Source of the DNA: Scilla litardierei
Taxonomy: Eukaryota > Streptophyta > Magnoliopsida > Asparagales > Asparagaceae
Assembly (NCBI GenBank): GCA_030789695.1
Contig: CM061134.1
Location: 60,085,334-60,149,333 of the forward strand
Reading direction: 5' to 3'
Length of the DNA: 64,000 nucleotides
How positions within the stretch are numbered: the first letter of the stretch is position 1; every line of letters starts with the position of its first letter. Below the pieces are notes generated by a model. The model was not told where the DNA came from. It searched no databases and saw nothing but the letters and a program-made list of their open reading frames with translations. Position numbers and translations under genes: made by a program. Of the stretch, positions 1 through 11,171 are shown piece after piece.

Positions 1-85
1 CATATGAAATGTGTAATTGAGTAATCATTTTGACGTGTAATCATATAGATAAAATGTGGAATAAAATGACACATCAGAGGACCAT
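1..85. other. Unassigned left edge
   Basis: AT-rich sequence before the first recognisable gag codons. No LTR end, primer-binding site or coding similarity is visible. It is probably either the truncation junction of the Tat element or decayed upstream gag. Confidence 0.3.
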
Positions 86-950
86 GTGATGGACTTTGAG
101 GGAGTCATGGCGTTCCAGGGGGCCGACGACACCCTGCTTTGTCGTGGCTTATACTCTACCCTCCGAAAATCCACCAGGAGTTGGTACCACAGGCTCCCCA
201 ACTGCTCCATCAGCAACTTTCAGGGCCTCTCCCAGAAATTCTGCAAGCAATTTGTGGCCGGCCGACAAATAAAGCCGAACTCAGATCTTCTGTTCAATAT
301 GATACAGAGGCCGGGCGAATCCCTAAGGAGCTACATGCGACGTTTCAACACCGAGAGGCTGAATGTGGAGAGCTGCCCGAGATGGTCGTGAAAATGGCCC
401 TGAAGAAAGGGCTCCGACACAAGGACCTAAAGAAGTCGCTGCACAACGAACTCACGAGGGACCTCTCTAATGTAATAGCTCGGGTGGAGCATTACATGCT
501 AACGGAGGAGGCGTTGGCAGCGGATGAAGGAGGTCTCCCTACAGGAGCCAAGTTGGGCTCCAAACGGGACGAAAGCGAGCGTTGCGAGCTGGAAGACCAC
601 ATGCAGGAGAAGAATGCAAGGGGAAAGCAGTGCAAGGAGGAAGCGCGACCCCCCAAGCTGAACGCTACTCAAGACGCCGTACTAACATAGTCTCAAAAAG
701 ATGGCCACATCGACAAGCCGCCCCCGAAGATGAAGGGTGGCAGAAGGGACGAGGAGAAATACTACAGGTACCACAAAGACAACGACAACGACACCAATGA
801 ATGCTGGCACATGAAGAAAGACATAAACAAGCTGATCAGTCGCGGGCACCTAAAGAACTTTGTCGACGACTCAAAGACAACCCCGGGAGAAGGGACGTCC
901 AAACAGATGGACAGAGGAAAAAAGGTGAACGTCGTCCAGACCGCTCTGTG
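86..950 (+). pseudogene. Broken gag of a Tat-lineage Ty3/gypsy retrotransposon
   Basis: Gag is the structural capsid protein of the retrotransposon particle. The first frame (to about 391) carries the retrotransposon-gag signature: a SW-Y-RLP stretch, a QFVAG-like segment, and PGESLRSYMRRFN. The reading then shifts to another frame near 390, which continues with LKKGLRHKDLKKSL and an EHYMLTEEALAADE helix typical of gypsy gag. A third frame (from about 755) holds YYRYHKDNDNDTNECWHMK followed by LISRGHLKNFV, the degenerate zinc-knuckle/linker segment usual in Tat gag. At least two frameshifts and the missing N-terminus make it non-functional. No protease, reverse transcriptase or integrase follows; a tandem repeat begins directly after. 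Family assignment is good; the exact lineage (Tat/Retand) is inferred together with the downstream antisense ORF. Confidence 0.8.
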
Positions 951-1124
951 CATTATCCAGCGAGAAGGTGAGACAACCAGCCGCAGCTCCTTCCCCCAGG
1001 CGAGACTAGCTCGCCATTATCTTCCTTGCTTTTTTCCTTTCAAATGTATTCCCGGTTCAGAGAATGAAATGCAAGTTTGCACTGAAGCAATAGCGTTTCT
1101 TCACGCTCCGCCGCACCGGACCTC

Positions 1125-2510
1125 ACAGTCGACCATAAGGCTGGGGATAACTCTCCCAGTAGGCAGATCACAACAATCGACCGAAAGGCTGGGGGCAACT
1201 CCCGCAGGCTGATCGCTCCGATCGATCGTAAGGCTGGGGCAACTTGCCCAGCAGGCCGATCACAACGATCGACCATAAGGCTGGAGGCAACTCCCCCAGC
1301 AGGCCGATTACAACGACTGACCGTAAGGCTGGTGGCAACTCCCCCGGCAGGCCGATCACAACGATCTACCATAAGGCTGGGGGCAACTCCCACGGCAGGC
1401 CGATCGTAACAATCGATCGTAATGCTGAGGCAACTCCCCCAGTAGGCCGATCGCTCTGGTCGACCGTAAGGCTGGGGACCGATCCCTCCGGTTGACCGTA
1501 AGGCTGGGGGCAGCTCCCCCAGTAGGCCAATCGCTCTGGTCGACCGTAAGGTTGGGGGCAACTCCCCCAGCGGGCCGATCACAACGATCGACCATAAGGC
1601 TGGGGGGTCGACCGTACGGCTGGGGCAACTCCCCAGCAAGCCAATCACAACGATCGACCGTAAGGCTGGGGGTAACTCCCCCAGCATGCCAGTCCCAATC
1701 CATCAATCTACCGTAAGCCTGGGGGTAGCTCCCCCAGCTGGCAGACTGAACCGATCGACCGTAAGGCTGGGAGCAACTCTCCCAGCAGGCCAGTCCATCG
1801 ATCGACCGTAAGCCTAGGGGTAGCTCTCCCAGCTGGCTGACCGACCCGATCGACCGTAAGGCTGAGGGCAACTCCCCCAGCAGGCCGATCACCCAATCAA
1901 CCGTAAGGCTAGAGGCAAGTCCCCCAGCAAGACGATCGCACATCCGACCTTAAGATCGAGGGCAACCCTTCGACAGGCCGAACATCCGTTCAACCGAAAA
2001 CCAGGGGACATTTCCTTGGCACCAGCCTGGCAGACCGACCATCAAGCGAGTTGACACGATTCTCGAAGGTCCGTCTGCCGAACCCCGCGGAGCACAAGAT
2101 GCTTGCGAGAAAACACCCTGGGAGGACTGGAGAACGTCAACCTGAAAAACATCGATCCCCCAGCAAGCTGACCGTAAAGATCGCCCTTAACGCTGGGGGC
2201 AACTCCCCAGCAAGCCGATCGATCTGATCGACCATACGTATGGGGAAACTCTCCCAGCAGGCCGATACACAACGATCGACCGTAAGGCTGGGGGCAACTC
2301 CCCCAGTAGGCCGATCACAACAATCGACCATAAGGCTGGGGGCAACTCCCTCAGCAAGCCGACAGCTCTGATCGACCACAGAGCTGGGGCAACTCCCCAA
2401 GCAGGCCGATCGCTCTGATCGCCCTTAAAGGCTAGAGGGCAACCCCGGCAGACCGATCATTACCATCGTCCACAAGGCTGGGGGCCACTCCCCCAGCGTG
2501 CCAATCACCT
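1125..2510. repeat. ~48-bp tandem repeat array with hairpin core
   Basis: Roughly 25 degenerate units of 46-48 bp. Each holds the core CGACCGTAAGGCTGGGGGC, then AACTCCCCCAG, then a CAGGCCGATCACAACGATCG-like spacer. CTGGGGG and CCCCCAG in the same unit are complementary, so every unit can form a small hairpin; CGATCG palindromes separate the units. The block from about 1975 to 2160 is more diverged and interrupts the array. Tandem repeats between coding region and LTR are common in Tat elements. A related repeat in inverse orientation occurs at 24770-25250. Confidence 0.85.
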
Positions 2511-2689
2511 CGCTAAGACGATTACTCGACCGGCAAAAAAGGCCTCTCGCTACTCAAACCAGTGGGCCGCCTCGGCATGAACAGCGGGAGGGGGGCAACA
2601 AAGAGTCATAAGCATAATCCAGAAAACACTTGACAAAAGTACGACAGCACACAAAAAGGTAAAAATTTCAAAGAAAATGAATTATCTTT

Positions 2690-4801
2690 CGAATTCAAAA
2701 TTGTTCTTTACAAGGAGGGGACAAAACGGGGGTACATCACCTACGACGCTGGGGGCCGAGAAGAGGCATCTCGGGGGCCTCACTCTGCACCGATCGAACA
2801 GGCTCCTCGGGGCCAGCTGGAGGACGAGGAAGCGTCTACCGGACCCGCTCCTCGAACCTCAGGAACCCGTCCCGAAAGGCCCCCACGATCCTCAGGGCTA
2901 GAATGTCTTCATAGGCATGGAACGCCTCCTGGAGGGATTCCACGATCCTCGGCTTTAGGACCTCCTCGTAACCCCTCTCCACCTCCTCGACGAGTCGGGA
3001 GGGGTTCGCTTACTGCATGGCCCCCAGATCGGCCCAAAGCTCGTCCCTCTCCTGGCGGAACGCCTCCTCCGCCTCCTGAGCAGACTTCTCGACGGCTGCC
3101 AAGGCCTTCCTAAAGTTCCTCACCTCGGAGGTGAGCTCATCCACCCGACGCCACAAATGAAGGAGGGCGGCGCTGTGTCTCTACGGCAATCGTGGAAGCC
3201 TGCAAGGCAGAAGAGATAAGTAAAGACCACCACAACACGGAGTTGGAAACAAGAGAAAGATCGACCTGCTAGAGCTGCCAAACTAGGGAGTTCACCAAGT
3301 GGTCAGAGCAGACCCGGTCCAAAAAGGAGCGGGCCCTCGGGAGGACGGAACCCTGTGCCAGCTGGACGGCCACTTCCCGATCGATGAAGACCGACCCTCC
3401 CAGCAGGACCTCCGGGCCAGCCTCAAACACAGACAGGGCCCCCTGCACCGACCGACGACTTCTTAACCTGGCTGACAGAGGCGGCCACCTCCACCAGCGT
3501 GAGGTCGCCCCCGAGATGATCAGCGGGTCGGGCACCATCGAGAGCCTGCCCTTCCCCGCCTTCTTCTTCTTCTTCTTCTCTTCGGGCCCTCCAGACTTCG
3601 AAGGAGGGCGCTTCCTTTCTCTTCTGCGGCTCCCAACCAGGGGACCCCTACCCAACACCCCTGGCAGCCCCCTTGACACGGGCGGAACCGGGATTGTCGC
3701 CGGCCAGGTTCCCCGCCGCGGGAGAATCGGCGACAACCTGGGGCGACGACATGGCGACGACCGTCAGCTCCAGCATCCCCGCCACGATGTCGACCATGCG
3801 GATCTCTTCCTCCACTGTGTGCCGAGGCGCGTGGCGTGAAGGATTTCCACGCTGCTATTATCTCCCCGGTGAATAAGCTCGCGTACGTCGCGGCTGAAAT
3901 CCCGACTTGCCATCTCTGCTGAAGAAAGGAAGATCAGTGTAAGCAAAGAAGGAGGGCAGAAGAAAATAGTGCCTATCAGGGGACCACATGGAATTCTTAA
4001 GGAGGAGGTCGTCCAACAAAGGCCAGACCGATCTCTCCACCAGGGGCAACAACGAAAAAAGTTTGATCGCAGCCTGCTCGGCCTCGGAAAGGGACAGTGT
4101 CAAGTCATATTGACACAAGCTTCCCCAACCGGTCAGGATCACAGTGTCTTCTAGGAAAGTGACGAAAACGTGATCTCTACTCCAGTCGCCAACCCAGCAG
4201 GGCAGACCCAACAGACACTCCCTCCTCGCCCAGGCATGGATGTGTTGCCACGACCCCTGGCCGACCATCTGAACCCAAAAATAATGGAAGAAGAGGGACA
4301 AGGTCGGCTCCAAGCCGTGCACATTGCAGATCATGATGAATCTGACCAATGCTGCGATCGAGTAAGGGGTTAGCTGACACAGGTCCACCACAAAAAACTT
4401 CAAAACCTAGATGACGAAGGGTGGAGAGGGAAGCGAAGCCCCATGTGGAACATCTCGACATACACGCCAGCTTTGCGGCTCCCTGGAAAACAGATCCTTT
4501 CGTCCAAGAAGGGAACACGAATGCCATACGGGTGGCACAGGTACTTCGCCCTGATCTCCTCGACCGTCGAAAAAGGAACAGTGGATGACGACCCAAGGAT
4601 CTCCGGAGAAACATCGAACCCCTCCGTCGCATGGACGTCATCCCGACGGGCCGAATCCTCGAACAGCAGGCCCTTCCCTTTGTCGAGGGTTGGCCGAGGA
4701 GCGGAGGGATTGCCAGACCCCAGAGCGGGGGGTTTACCAGACCCCAGAGTGGGGGGATTGCCAGACCCAGGAGCAAAATTCCCTATCCTCAACGCAGCCA
4801 A
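2690..4801 (-). pseudogene. Antisense accessory ORF (plant gypsy-type transposon protein), degraded
   Basis: Read on the minus strand, opposite to gag, this region encodes a protein resembling the plant 'putative gypsy type transposon' family (Pfam Transposase_28). The N-terminal part (4801-4400) contains the conserved MGLRFPLHP segment. After a frameshift at about 4400 the next frame has QLTPYSIAALVRFIMICN and FFHYFWVQ, in the family order. Further in, a lysine-rich basic stretch appears near 3560. The 3000-3200 part reads as a heptad-rich coiled coil (VDELTSEVRNFRKAL, then an acidic AEEAFRQERDELWADL stretch) ending at a stop. Several frameshifts and stops are present. An antisense ORF between pol and the 3' LTR is known from Tat/Retand elements; its function is unknown. 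Confidence 0.7.
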
Positions 4802-4935
4802 TTGGGTAAATCAAGTAGCAGAGAAAGAAGAAGGAGATTACCTTGAAGCGATTTGGAGAGGGAAGACAGAGAGGAATTTGTTAGTAGTCGGAGGAGAAAG
4901 ATCAGATTAGGGAGTGCAAAAGAAACAAAAAATCT

Positions 4936-4945
4936 GAAAGGGTGG
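4936..4945 (+). other. Polypurine tract before the Tat 3' LTR
   Basis: GAAAGGGTGG lies directly before TGAT, the same LTR start seen in the second Tat element (24.65 kb, minus strand). It is the expected plus-strand primer position. Confidence 0.55.
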
Positions 4946-6031
4946 TGATTTTATATGAAAGACCGTCTCGAGATCTAGGCCATTCAAAGAAAGACGTGTG
5001 GCAACATCCAGCAGCCGACGACACTTCGAATTCCGCTCCCAAGGGCGTAAGAAGTCCAACTGGGAAGCGTCATAAAGACCCACATTCAATATCGATGTCT
5101 CGATTGATGCGCCTATCAATTCCACATGGATCACATCACTCAAATCGAACCGTCAGAATTCAAATGGCCCAAGCGATTGGGGCAATTGATACGACCTTCC
5201 CACGATGGGCCAAAACCGAGCGGCCCAAGCCCGTGTCGCAAGTCCATGGCCCTGGAGAAGAATGGGCCTAACGGCGAGGCCCCCACGAAGACTTGGAATT
5301 GGGCCGACCTTCGACCGAAGTGGACGCCACCACTGGCCCACGTTAGCAGGAGCTAACCGCTCCCCTTAAAGCGCGTCTCCTTAATCACCATTAAGGAGTC
5401 ACATTACGCCCACCTTCTAACCCATGAAGACGCCATCAAAGTTGCAGATCGTCGGTGCAAAAGAGGTGGACGTTGAGGAGACGTGGCCGGGGAAGGCTCC
5501 TATAAATAGACTCGAGGTACAACGTACAAAAGGACACTTTCTGGAGACCCAAAACGTCGAGGTATTCCTTTCATGTGACCTTGTCTTCCATCTTACATTT
5601 CTCCTCCACAGTTCGGCCCGAGGATTCGTGTATCAGCCTCCCCATGAGCCATACTGATCCCACCGAGCATCCTCCAGATACGTTCTGACTTAAGCATCGG
5701 AGGGGACTTGGTCGGAACGAAGGTCCGACCCCCTGACGATCTTTCTCATCTATTCGGGTCAAGTAGATCCGGTCGCGTCGAGGCTACCCTTCAGTGCCCT
5801 GCTAGCCCGTAGCCGGACGCGCTCGCTTCTGAGTCTGTTCATCTACACCTTAATGGAGGCCATCGCCTTACCGAGGATTCCCTTCGGCACGTCGAAGCGC
5901 GGACCCGAACGCTCTTCGTCGAAGCCGAACTAACCGAATCCTGCTCGTGGAGGCTGCACGTGATCCCTACGAGCGCATTGACCTCCAGCCCCCTAGTCAA
6001 CCAATCTGTGGTGAGAAAACACCCTGAAACA
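4946..6031 (+). repeat. 3' LTR of the Tat element
   Basis: About 1086 bp beginning TGAT and ending GTGGTGAGAAAACACCCTGAAACA. The terminal 24 bases match, almost base for base, the end of the Tat element at 19126 read on the minus strand, which fixes this boundary. A TATAAATA box at 5501-5508 marks the U3/R region. The matching 5' LTR is not in the window, so no TSD can be checked; the insertion appears to lie inside an older Copia-type LTR that resumes at 6032. Confidence 0.75.
5501..5508 (+). promoter_or_regulatory. TATA box of the Tat LTR
   Basis: Perfect TATAAATA in a GC-rich context (GGCTCC before, GACTCGAGG after), placed mid-LTR as in other plant LTRs. Confidence 0.6.
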
Positions 6032-7250
6032 TATTCAAAAATTTGAGTTCAAAGCTATGAATGACAATCTACCTCAAAGACTTATAGAGCTCACCAAAGA
6101 TTCATGAAGACATGGAGAGATCTAATCAAGAAGAATCGAAGATATGAAGTTAGACTTCAAGACTATATCAAGACTACAATAGCATGGTAATTTTGATGTA
6201 AAATAATGTATACCATTAGATTCTTTGAAAAGCCATTGATTAAAGCTGCACGCACACTTACGAATCACTTATATGTTTTAAGAAAATTCAAAATTGTTTT
6301 AAAGAATTTTTTCAAGATTTTCTAGGTCATAATACTAATTTTGGGTAGGCTAATCGACCAACCTGATACGCCAGTTGACTAGTTGCTGAAACAAAACTAG
6401 ACTGAACAGTGTTAGAAACTAGTCGACCAATGTTATGAAACAAGTCGAATATTGGTTATACTGTAGTTAAATAGTTCTGGTACAATGATCGATTACTGTT
6501 CTCGAAAATTCCGACAATGCCAAATCAGTCGACCATAGTTCACCAGGTAGTCGATCAGTGTCATGTTAGTCGACTAGTGGATGAACAGTAGTCGACTAGT
6601 GGCTGTCAGCTGGCCTACAATGGTCATATTTTGACTAATCGATTTCTAACCGTTGGATGTCATTTTTGTAAATCTATTTTGGACAGATTTGTGGATTATA
6701 AATAGAGGGTTGTTGGGAGAATCTATCACACAATTATTTAACAATTTTTGAGAAAAAAATTTAAGTTTTCTAAGCTCTCTTAATCCAGTTTGCTTAGGTC
6801 AAAGTTTTTCAAGAGTTTTCAAAGCTTTTAAGCAAAGATTTCCTTGTCCTTTCTTGTTATGATCTCCTCAAGCTTTATCTTTATATTCTTGGGATCATAA
6901 CTTGAGTTTTTTCAGCCACTCTTTCACTTCAAAGCTTCAATTGGCTATATGAAGTTGTAACTCCACCAACGTAAAAGGTTGGTGAAATGCTCTAGTGAAA
7001 AAGATGGTAAGATTTATTGTGTAATTTCTTGGTGATTTATTATCTTGATGATTATTTATAAAAACCATCTACATTTGTGTGGTAGATTAGCTAAGTTCTC
7101 TAGTTGAGAGAAGCATTGGGGAAGTCCTCAATTTTGTGAGGCAATGTGTACTTTGTGTTTGTTATTGCATTATCCCAATGTTTGTTTTTATGATAAGTAA
7201 ACAATTAAGTTGCGAATATGTTTTTATGAGATGTGTGAGTGTAGGTAATC
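6032..7250 (+). repeat. Degraded Copia-type LTR copy A with TCGACTAG motif cluster
   Basis: From about 6345 to 6640 the motif AGTCGACTAGT and variants recur about ten times. They are followed by a clean ATTATAAATAGAGGG TATA region at about 6692-6706, and then an AT-rich leader that resembles the one after 7919. The layout matches SIRE-type Copia LTRs. The left end is cut by the Tat LTR at 6031. No coding region remains. Confidence 0.6.
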
Positions 7251-8284
7251 AAATCAACATAGTCTACCAATCCATTCAAGCTCACATGTAATGATGATAT
7301 GTACCCAACGCATGAAGATGGAGAGTCAATGGATGTGGAGCTCAAACTGAAGTTCAAAAGCTCATCCAAGGACTCATGGTATGTACAAGCTTCTCATGAC
7401 AAGATGATGAGCAAAAGAAGACATCAAGACTCCAAAGATTAATGTAAGTGGTGTATTATTTTGTAACTTGTCTTAGAATGTTAAAACTATTAGTTGAAGA
7501 TTGCACACACTTAGAAAAATGATTTTATTTGCTTTAGAATGTTTGAAACACTTTCAAGACACATTTTCCTAAGTTATAGATCAAACTTCTAACATATCAG
7601 ATTTTAGTTTAGGCATGGTATTCTGACTATGCCTGACTAGTCGACTAGTGCACAACTATAGTCAACATGTGGCTAGACTAGTTGACTAGTCAATGACTAA
7701 TAGTCGACTAGTAGCTGTGAGTTGCTCTAGGGACTTTTGGATACTGAAAGTAGTCGACTATTGTATTTTAAGGAGTCGAATACTGGTCATGAATCAACTA
7801 CTCAATGTGTAGTAGTCGACTCTTAGTTCCCAATGTCTCAATTTGAGTACCAGCTTCTTGACTTGCCATTGGAGAGACGTTGATGTGCTTTTTAGTAAAT
7901 GTCTTGAGCAAATTTCACCCTATATATGTAAGGTATACTGGAGAGTTTAGGGATAATTCATTGCATGTTTTTATAGACTTTTAAAGTGATTTTAAGCTCT
8001 CTTTTTAAGTTTTACAAGGCAATAAATTTCAATTCTCAAAAAGCTTAAGCAATCTTTGCGTAGCTAATTTGTGATTCTCTCAAGCTTCATCTTGACTCAT
8101 TTTTTCTTTGATCTCATTATTTTAATCTTCTTTTCTATTGATATCAAAAGAGTTTTCCATATCCACACTATATTCACACTCAAAGAGCTTCAACTCACTA
8201 AATATAAGAAGGTTGTAATTCATCTTCGACAAAAGAGGTTTATAGGTGTGGTGGTGAGTATTTGATTATTGTACTTGGTTTGTG
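7251..8284 (+). repeat. Degraded Copia-type LTR copy B
   Basis: A second, diverged direct copy of the preceding segment. It has a lead-in with AAGACATCAAGACTCC, a TCGACTAG cluster at about 7630-7830, then CCCTATATATG as TATA-like site near 7919, and a similar CTCTCAAGCTTCATCTTGACTC leader. The two TATA-like sites are about 1.2 kb apart. No polypurine tract or primer-binding site could be placed, so the exact borders are estimates. Confidence 0.5.
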
Positions 8285-8815
8285 AAATTTATAAAAGCGA
8301 CGTGACGAAGAAGTTCAATTTAGAGCATATATGGTACATGTTGAAGGATGATCTAAAGTGGATGTTGGTATGCCAAGAGAGATCATCCAAAAGAACAAAT
8401 ATCAAGAACATGGAAATTATTCATTATCTTCAAAGCCAAAAAGAACAAATATCAAGAACATGGAAATTATTTATCATCTTCAAAGCCGGCTACACCATCT
8501 GAGCCGAATACGCCTACCCAGCCGAATACGCCTACTTATGTTGGTGATAAACCTGAAGGTGTGCCTGTTGTAATCTGTACCATCGGGATCAACGCCGCAC
8601 AAAGAAAAGCGAAGGTGAAACCAAAGGCAGTGCCTACAGTGGCAGAAGGAATGTCCGATACATTCTTGAATATTACAGAATGTGATGCCTAAAAGAGGGG
8701 TCTGATGCAATAAATCTTCGATGCACAAAGCAGGCTGACAAATGCAATAGATAACACTGCCCGCACGAAGAAGTTAGGAATGTTATTCGAAGCACTGGGG
8801 AAATAAAAGCTATCA
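8285..8815 (+). pseudogene. PIF/Harbinger ORF1 (Myb/NAM-like protein) remnant
   Basis: PIF/Harbinger transposons encode a Myb/SANT-like DNA-binding accessory protein beside the DDE transposase. Here the frame from 8285 reads KKFNLEHIWYMLKDDLKW, matching the conserved EH-W-LKD-PKW block just before the NAM-associated C-terminal domain. Downstream are PNTPTYVGDKPEGVPV and a basic AQRKAKVKPKAV stretch in the place where the family has its RP-GRKKAK motif. A 50-bp segment is duplicated in tandem (8391-8490), which breaks the original frame. In-frame stops follow after 8690. It is called from motif order only. Confidence 0.45.
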
Positions 8816-8944
8816 GCTCAGGAAAATTTTTTTAGAACTATTGGAGGCTGAGTTGTTTCCAAATAGTGTTATCCTAGTTGTATTTTAATTTCTAATTGTT
8901 CCTGTCTATTATAACTTATGTATGTTATTTGAATGAATATATTG

Positions 8945-9250
8945 TGGTTTTAATGTCGTTGCAAACTAGCCGTTAAAAACTAGCCGTTGCAAACTAGCTG
9001 TTAAAAACTAATCGTTGTCATATGGAGTGGAGTCCTATATTTAATCTCCAACACAGCACTTTACTACATCCAAAACTTAACTTTGAGAAACATATTTCAA
9101 TGTCTTTGAATTATTATTATTATTATTCTTCTTCTTCTTCTTCTATTGAGTCAGATGAAGTTGATGTTGCAGAAATAGCCGCCATGAGCAGTTTTATGCT
9201 CAATGAGCTCCTAAGCAATTCAAGCATGCGAGGAGAGGGAGAGACGTAGG
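8945..9250 (+). mobile_element. PIF/Harbinger intergenic repeat and start of a truncated second ORF
   Basis: At 8960-9015 the motif GTTAAAAACTAGCCGTTGCA is repeated four times in slightly varying form; AACGGCTAG-type repeats are usual between the two ORFs of plant PIF elements. A 75-codon frame from 9022 to 9249, with poly-Tyr and poly-Ser runs (second methionine at 9100), follows and may be the start of the transposase. It is cut off where GC-rich sequence begins. No DDE motif is present. Confidence 0.3.
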
Positions 9251-9500
9251 GGGGAGGGGCTGTTGCGGGCTGTGTGCCTCGTCGGAGGCGGGCTGGGTGC
9301 GTGGAGTCGGAGAAGGGGGAGCTTGGGGGTGGGGGTTTTGAGGCTGTCGGGGTGGCGTTCTTGTCGAGGGTGGGCGGCAGTCGGAGGTGGTGCTCCACCG
9401 CTGGAAAGGGGAGAGGGGAGGAGAGAGGGGTTCGGAAGAGAGAGGGGAGGGTGTGTGCGTCGGTGAGTTCGAGGGGCTTCGGGCTTTAGGATGAAGATGA
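9251..9500. other. GC-rich island of unknown origin
   Basis: An abrupt G-rich, CpG-rich block in AT-rich surroundings. All its open frames are low-complexity (Pro/Ser/Arg/Gly) on both strands. It could be a captured promoter or 5' UTR fragment. No coding assignment can be supported. Confidence 0.25.
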
Positions 9501-10590
9501 ACTGAGGGTGAAAACATATATAGGTTGAGAAATATTTAGCTAATAAAATATGTATAATAATAAAATAAATACATAGAGTAGTAATGGAATGGGCTGGGAT
9601 GTTGGATCTGACCAACCCATTTGGTGGGTTAATGGGGGGTATGTTAGGGGAGTGATTAGGGGCAATAGTAACTAGTTAAAAGTAATTAGTAATAGTAAGA
9701 ACGTCTTTCGCATACGACTCTGAAAAATTACGAAAATATAGCCACAGGTTAGTATCGTCGCGAGGATCGCGAATACGAGATCTATTTCGAATTCTGAGCT
9801 ACGGAGATACAAGGTTTGGGCCAAAATGTTTGGGATGCGGGTTTGTGGGTTCTAGGTCGATTTGACTCCAGAAAATTACAAAATTAATATGGGGAGCACT
9901 AAATTACTATAGAATCATACTGTAGAAGTTTGAAATCGTTTTGATAACGTTATATAGAAAATTAATTGATACGGCTATATCGGTAATAATTAGCTATAGA
10001 TTATTATATAAATTATTTAGGGGAATTGGATGGCACTCGAACTAACTAAAATAAGCTTTAACTATCTTGATACTACAAAACATTTTTTTATTATAAATGA
10101 TTTTGAAACCAATTTGATATTAAACTCTTGACCAACCATTATAAAATACTTTTAATATATGAAAATACGTCGAATACAAATATACGCGTACTGATGGATA
10201 CGTGTCGTCTTACCAAAAGATTGTATCATAAATAGAGAGTTGGGGTCTCCCCTAGAACACACGCTTCATAACACATTGTTAATAATAATATGTTAAAATT
10301 GGAATTGAAATAAGTTTAGGGCCGGCCGGAAAGCCCCTATGGTAAGGTTAGAGCTGCCTTTTAAACAACACATGATTGGTCCCAAGGGCAGATTTTTATG
10401 CCCGAAGATATTGTCGCCGAGGTCAGGCCTAGCCCGGCCCGGTCGGCCCCGGCCATTTTTCATCCCTCAAATTGGATATAGATTAAGACAATAACCATTA
10501 CATGTAGGCTTTAATGCCATGCCGATTCTATTCGGGTCAACGATCCAACCAACTAATCAAAGGCCATGGAAAATATGGTATATCATTCTC
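9501..10590. other. Intergenic stretch without a recognisable gene
   Basis: AT-rich. At 10319-10475 there are CCGGCC-rich blocks, including CTAGCCCGGCCCGGTCGGCC followed by CATTTTT, which resemble the subterminal blocks of the hAT element at 21-24 kb. They may be a decayed hAT end. Nothing else was identified. Confidence 0.3.
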
Positions 10591-10600
10591 TCTCAAAGAT

Positions 10601-10623
10601 TTGGGCCCAGAAAGCAGGCCCAA
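10601..10623 (+). promoter_or_regulatory. Paired site-II (GGCCCA/TGGGCC) elements upstream of UBP22
   Basis: TTGGGCCCAG and AGGCCCAA lie 5 bp apart, about 560 bp before the chosen start codon. Site-II elements bind TCP-type factors and are common in promoters of plant growth and housekeeping genes. Their use here is inferred. Confidence 0.4.
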
Positions 10624-10778
10624 CAGTATCCAAAGTCAGAGGCCTGCAATATGGACACCTCCATCTCCATTAGTTTGCCCTAAAAACACTCATTATCCCC
10701 CATAAATTTCCATTACAATATTTTAATCATGTTACATTGACCGTAAAAAAAACCGCTGTAGATCCAACCAGAACCGAA

Positions 10779-10794
10779 CACGTGCGAACACGTG
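10779..10794 (+). promoter_or_regulatory. Two G-boxes (CACGTG) 10 bp apart
   Basis: CACGTG at 10779-10784 and 10789-10794, each preceded by GAA, a tandem duplication of a classic bZIP/bHLH site. The pair sits about 380 bp upstream of the UBP22 start codon. Confidence 0.5.
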
Positions 10795-11171
10795 CCCCCT
10801 TTGGAACCCCAAAAAGACGTACTTCCCACATGGCATGCAGCCGTTGGCTTGGTACCATGTTTAGCTGTTTTGGAGAGTGCATACAATCGGCCAGTCTCTG
10901 CAACTTTGTTCTTCCTCGCCGCCGCAGGCCCCTCACTCTCTCTAATTATAATTCGTGTTTCATGATAATTAAATTAAACATGATTTATAATTAGAAAAGA
11001 AAAAACAAAAATCCAATCTTTCCTTCTTTTCTCCGCTTTTTTTTAATAAAACAGGAAAATCTGAATAAACAAAGCCCTCGATCTCGATCCGATCTCCGAT
11101 CTTTGATTCTGATCGATGAGGCTTATGATCCCTCCTCGATCCACCACCTTCGATCTCAATCTCCTCCTCTC

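Noticed and set aside
1125..2510. Repeat-spacer pattern resembling a CRISPR array, and long open frames on both strands
   Set aside because: The whole 48-bp unit is repeated, with no unique spacers, and the context is a plant retrotransposon. The open frames arise from a repeat whose length is near a multiple of three.
9200..9615. Pro/Ser-rich minus-strand frames as a possible gene
   Set aside because: Three overlapping frames are all open because of composition; no conserved motif or splice structure.
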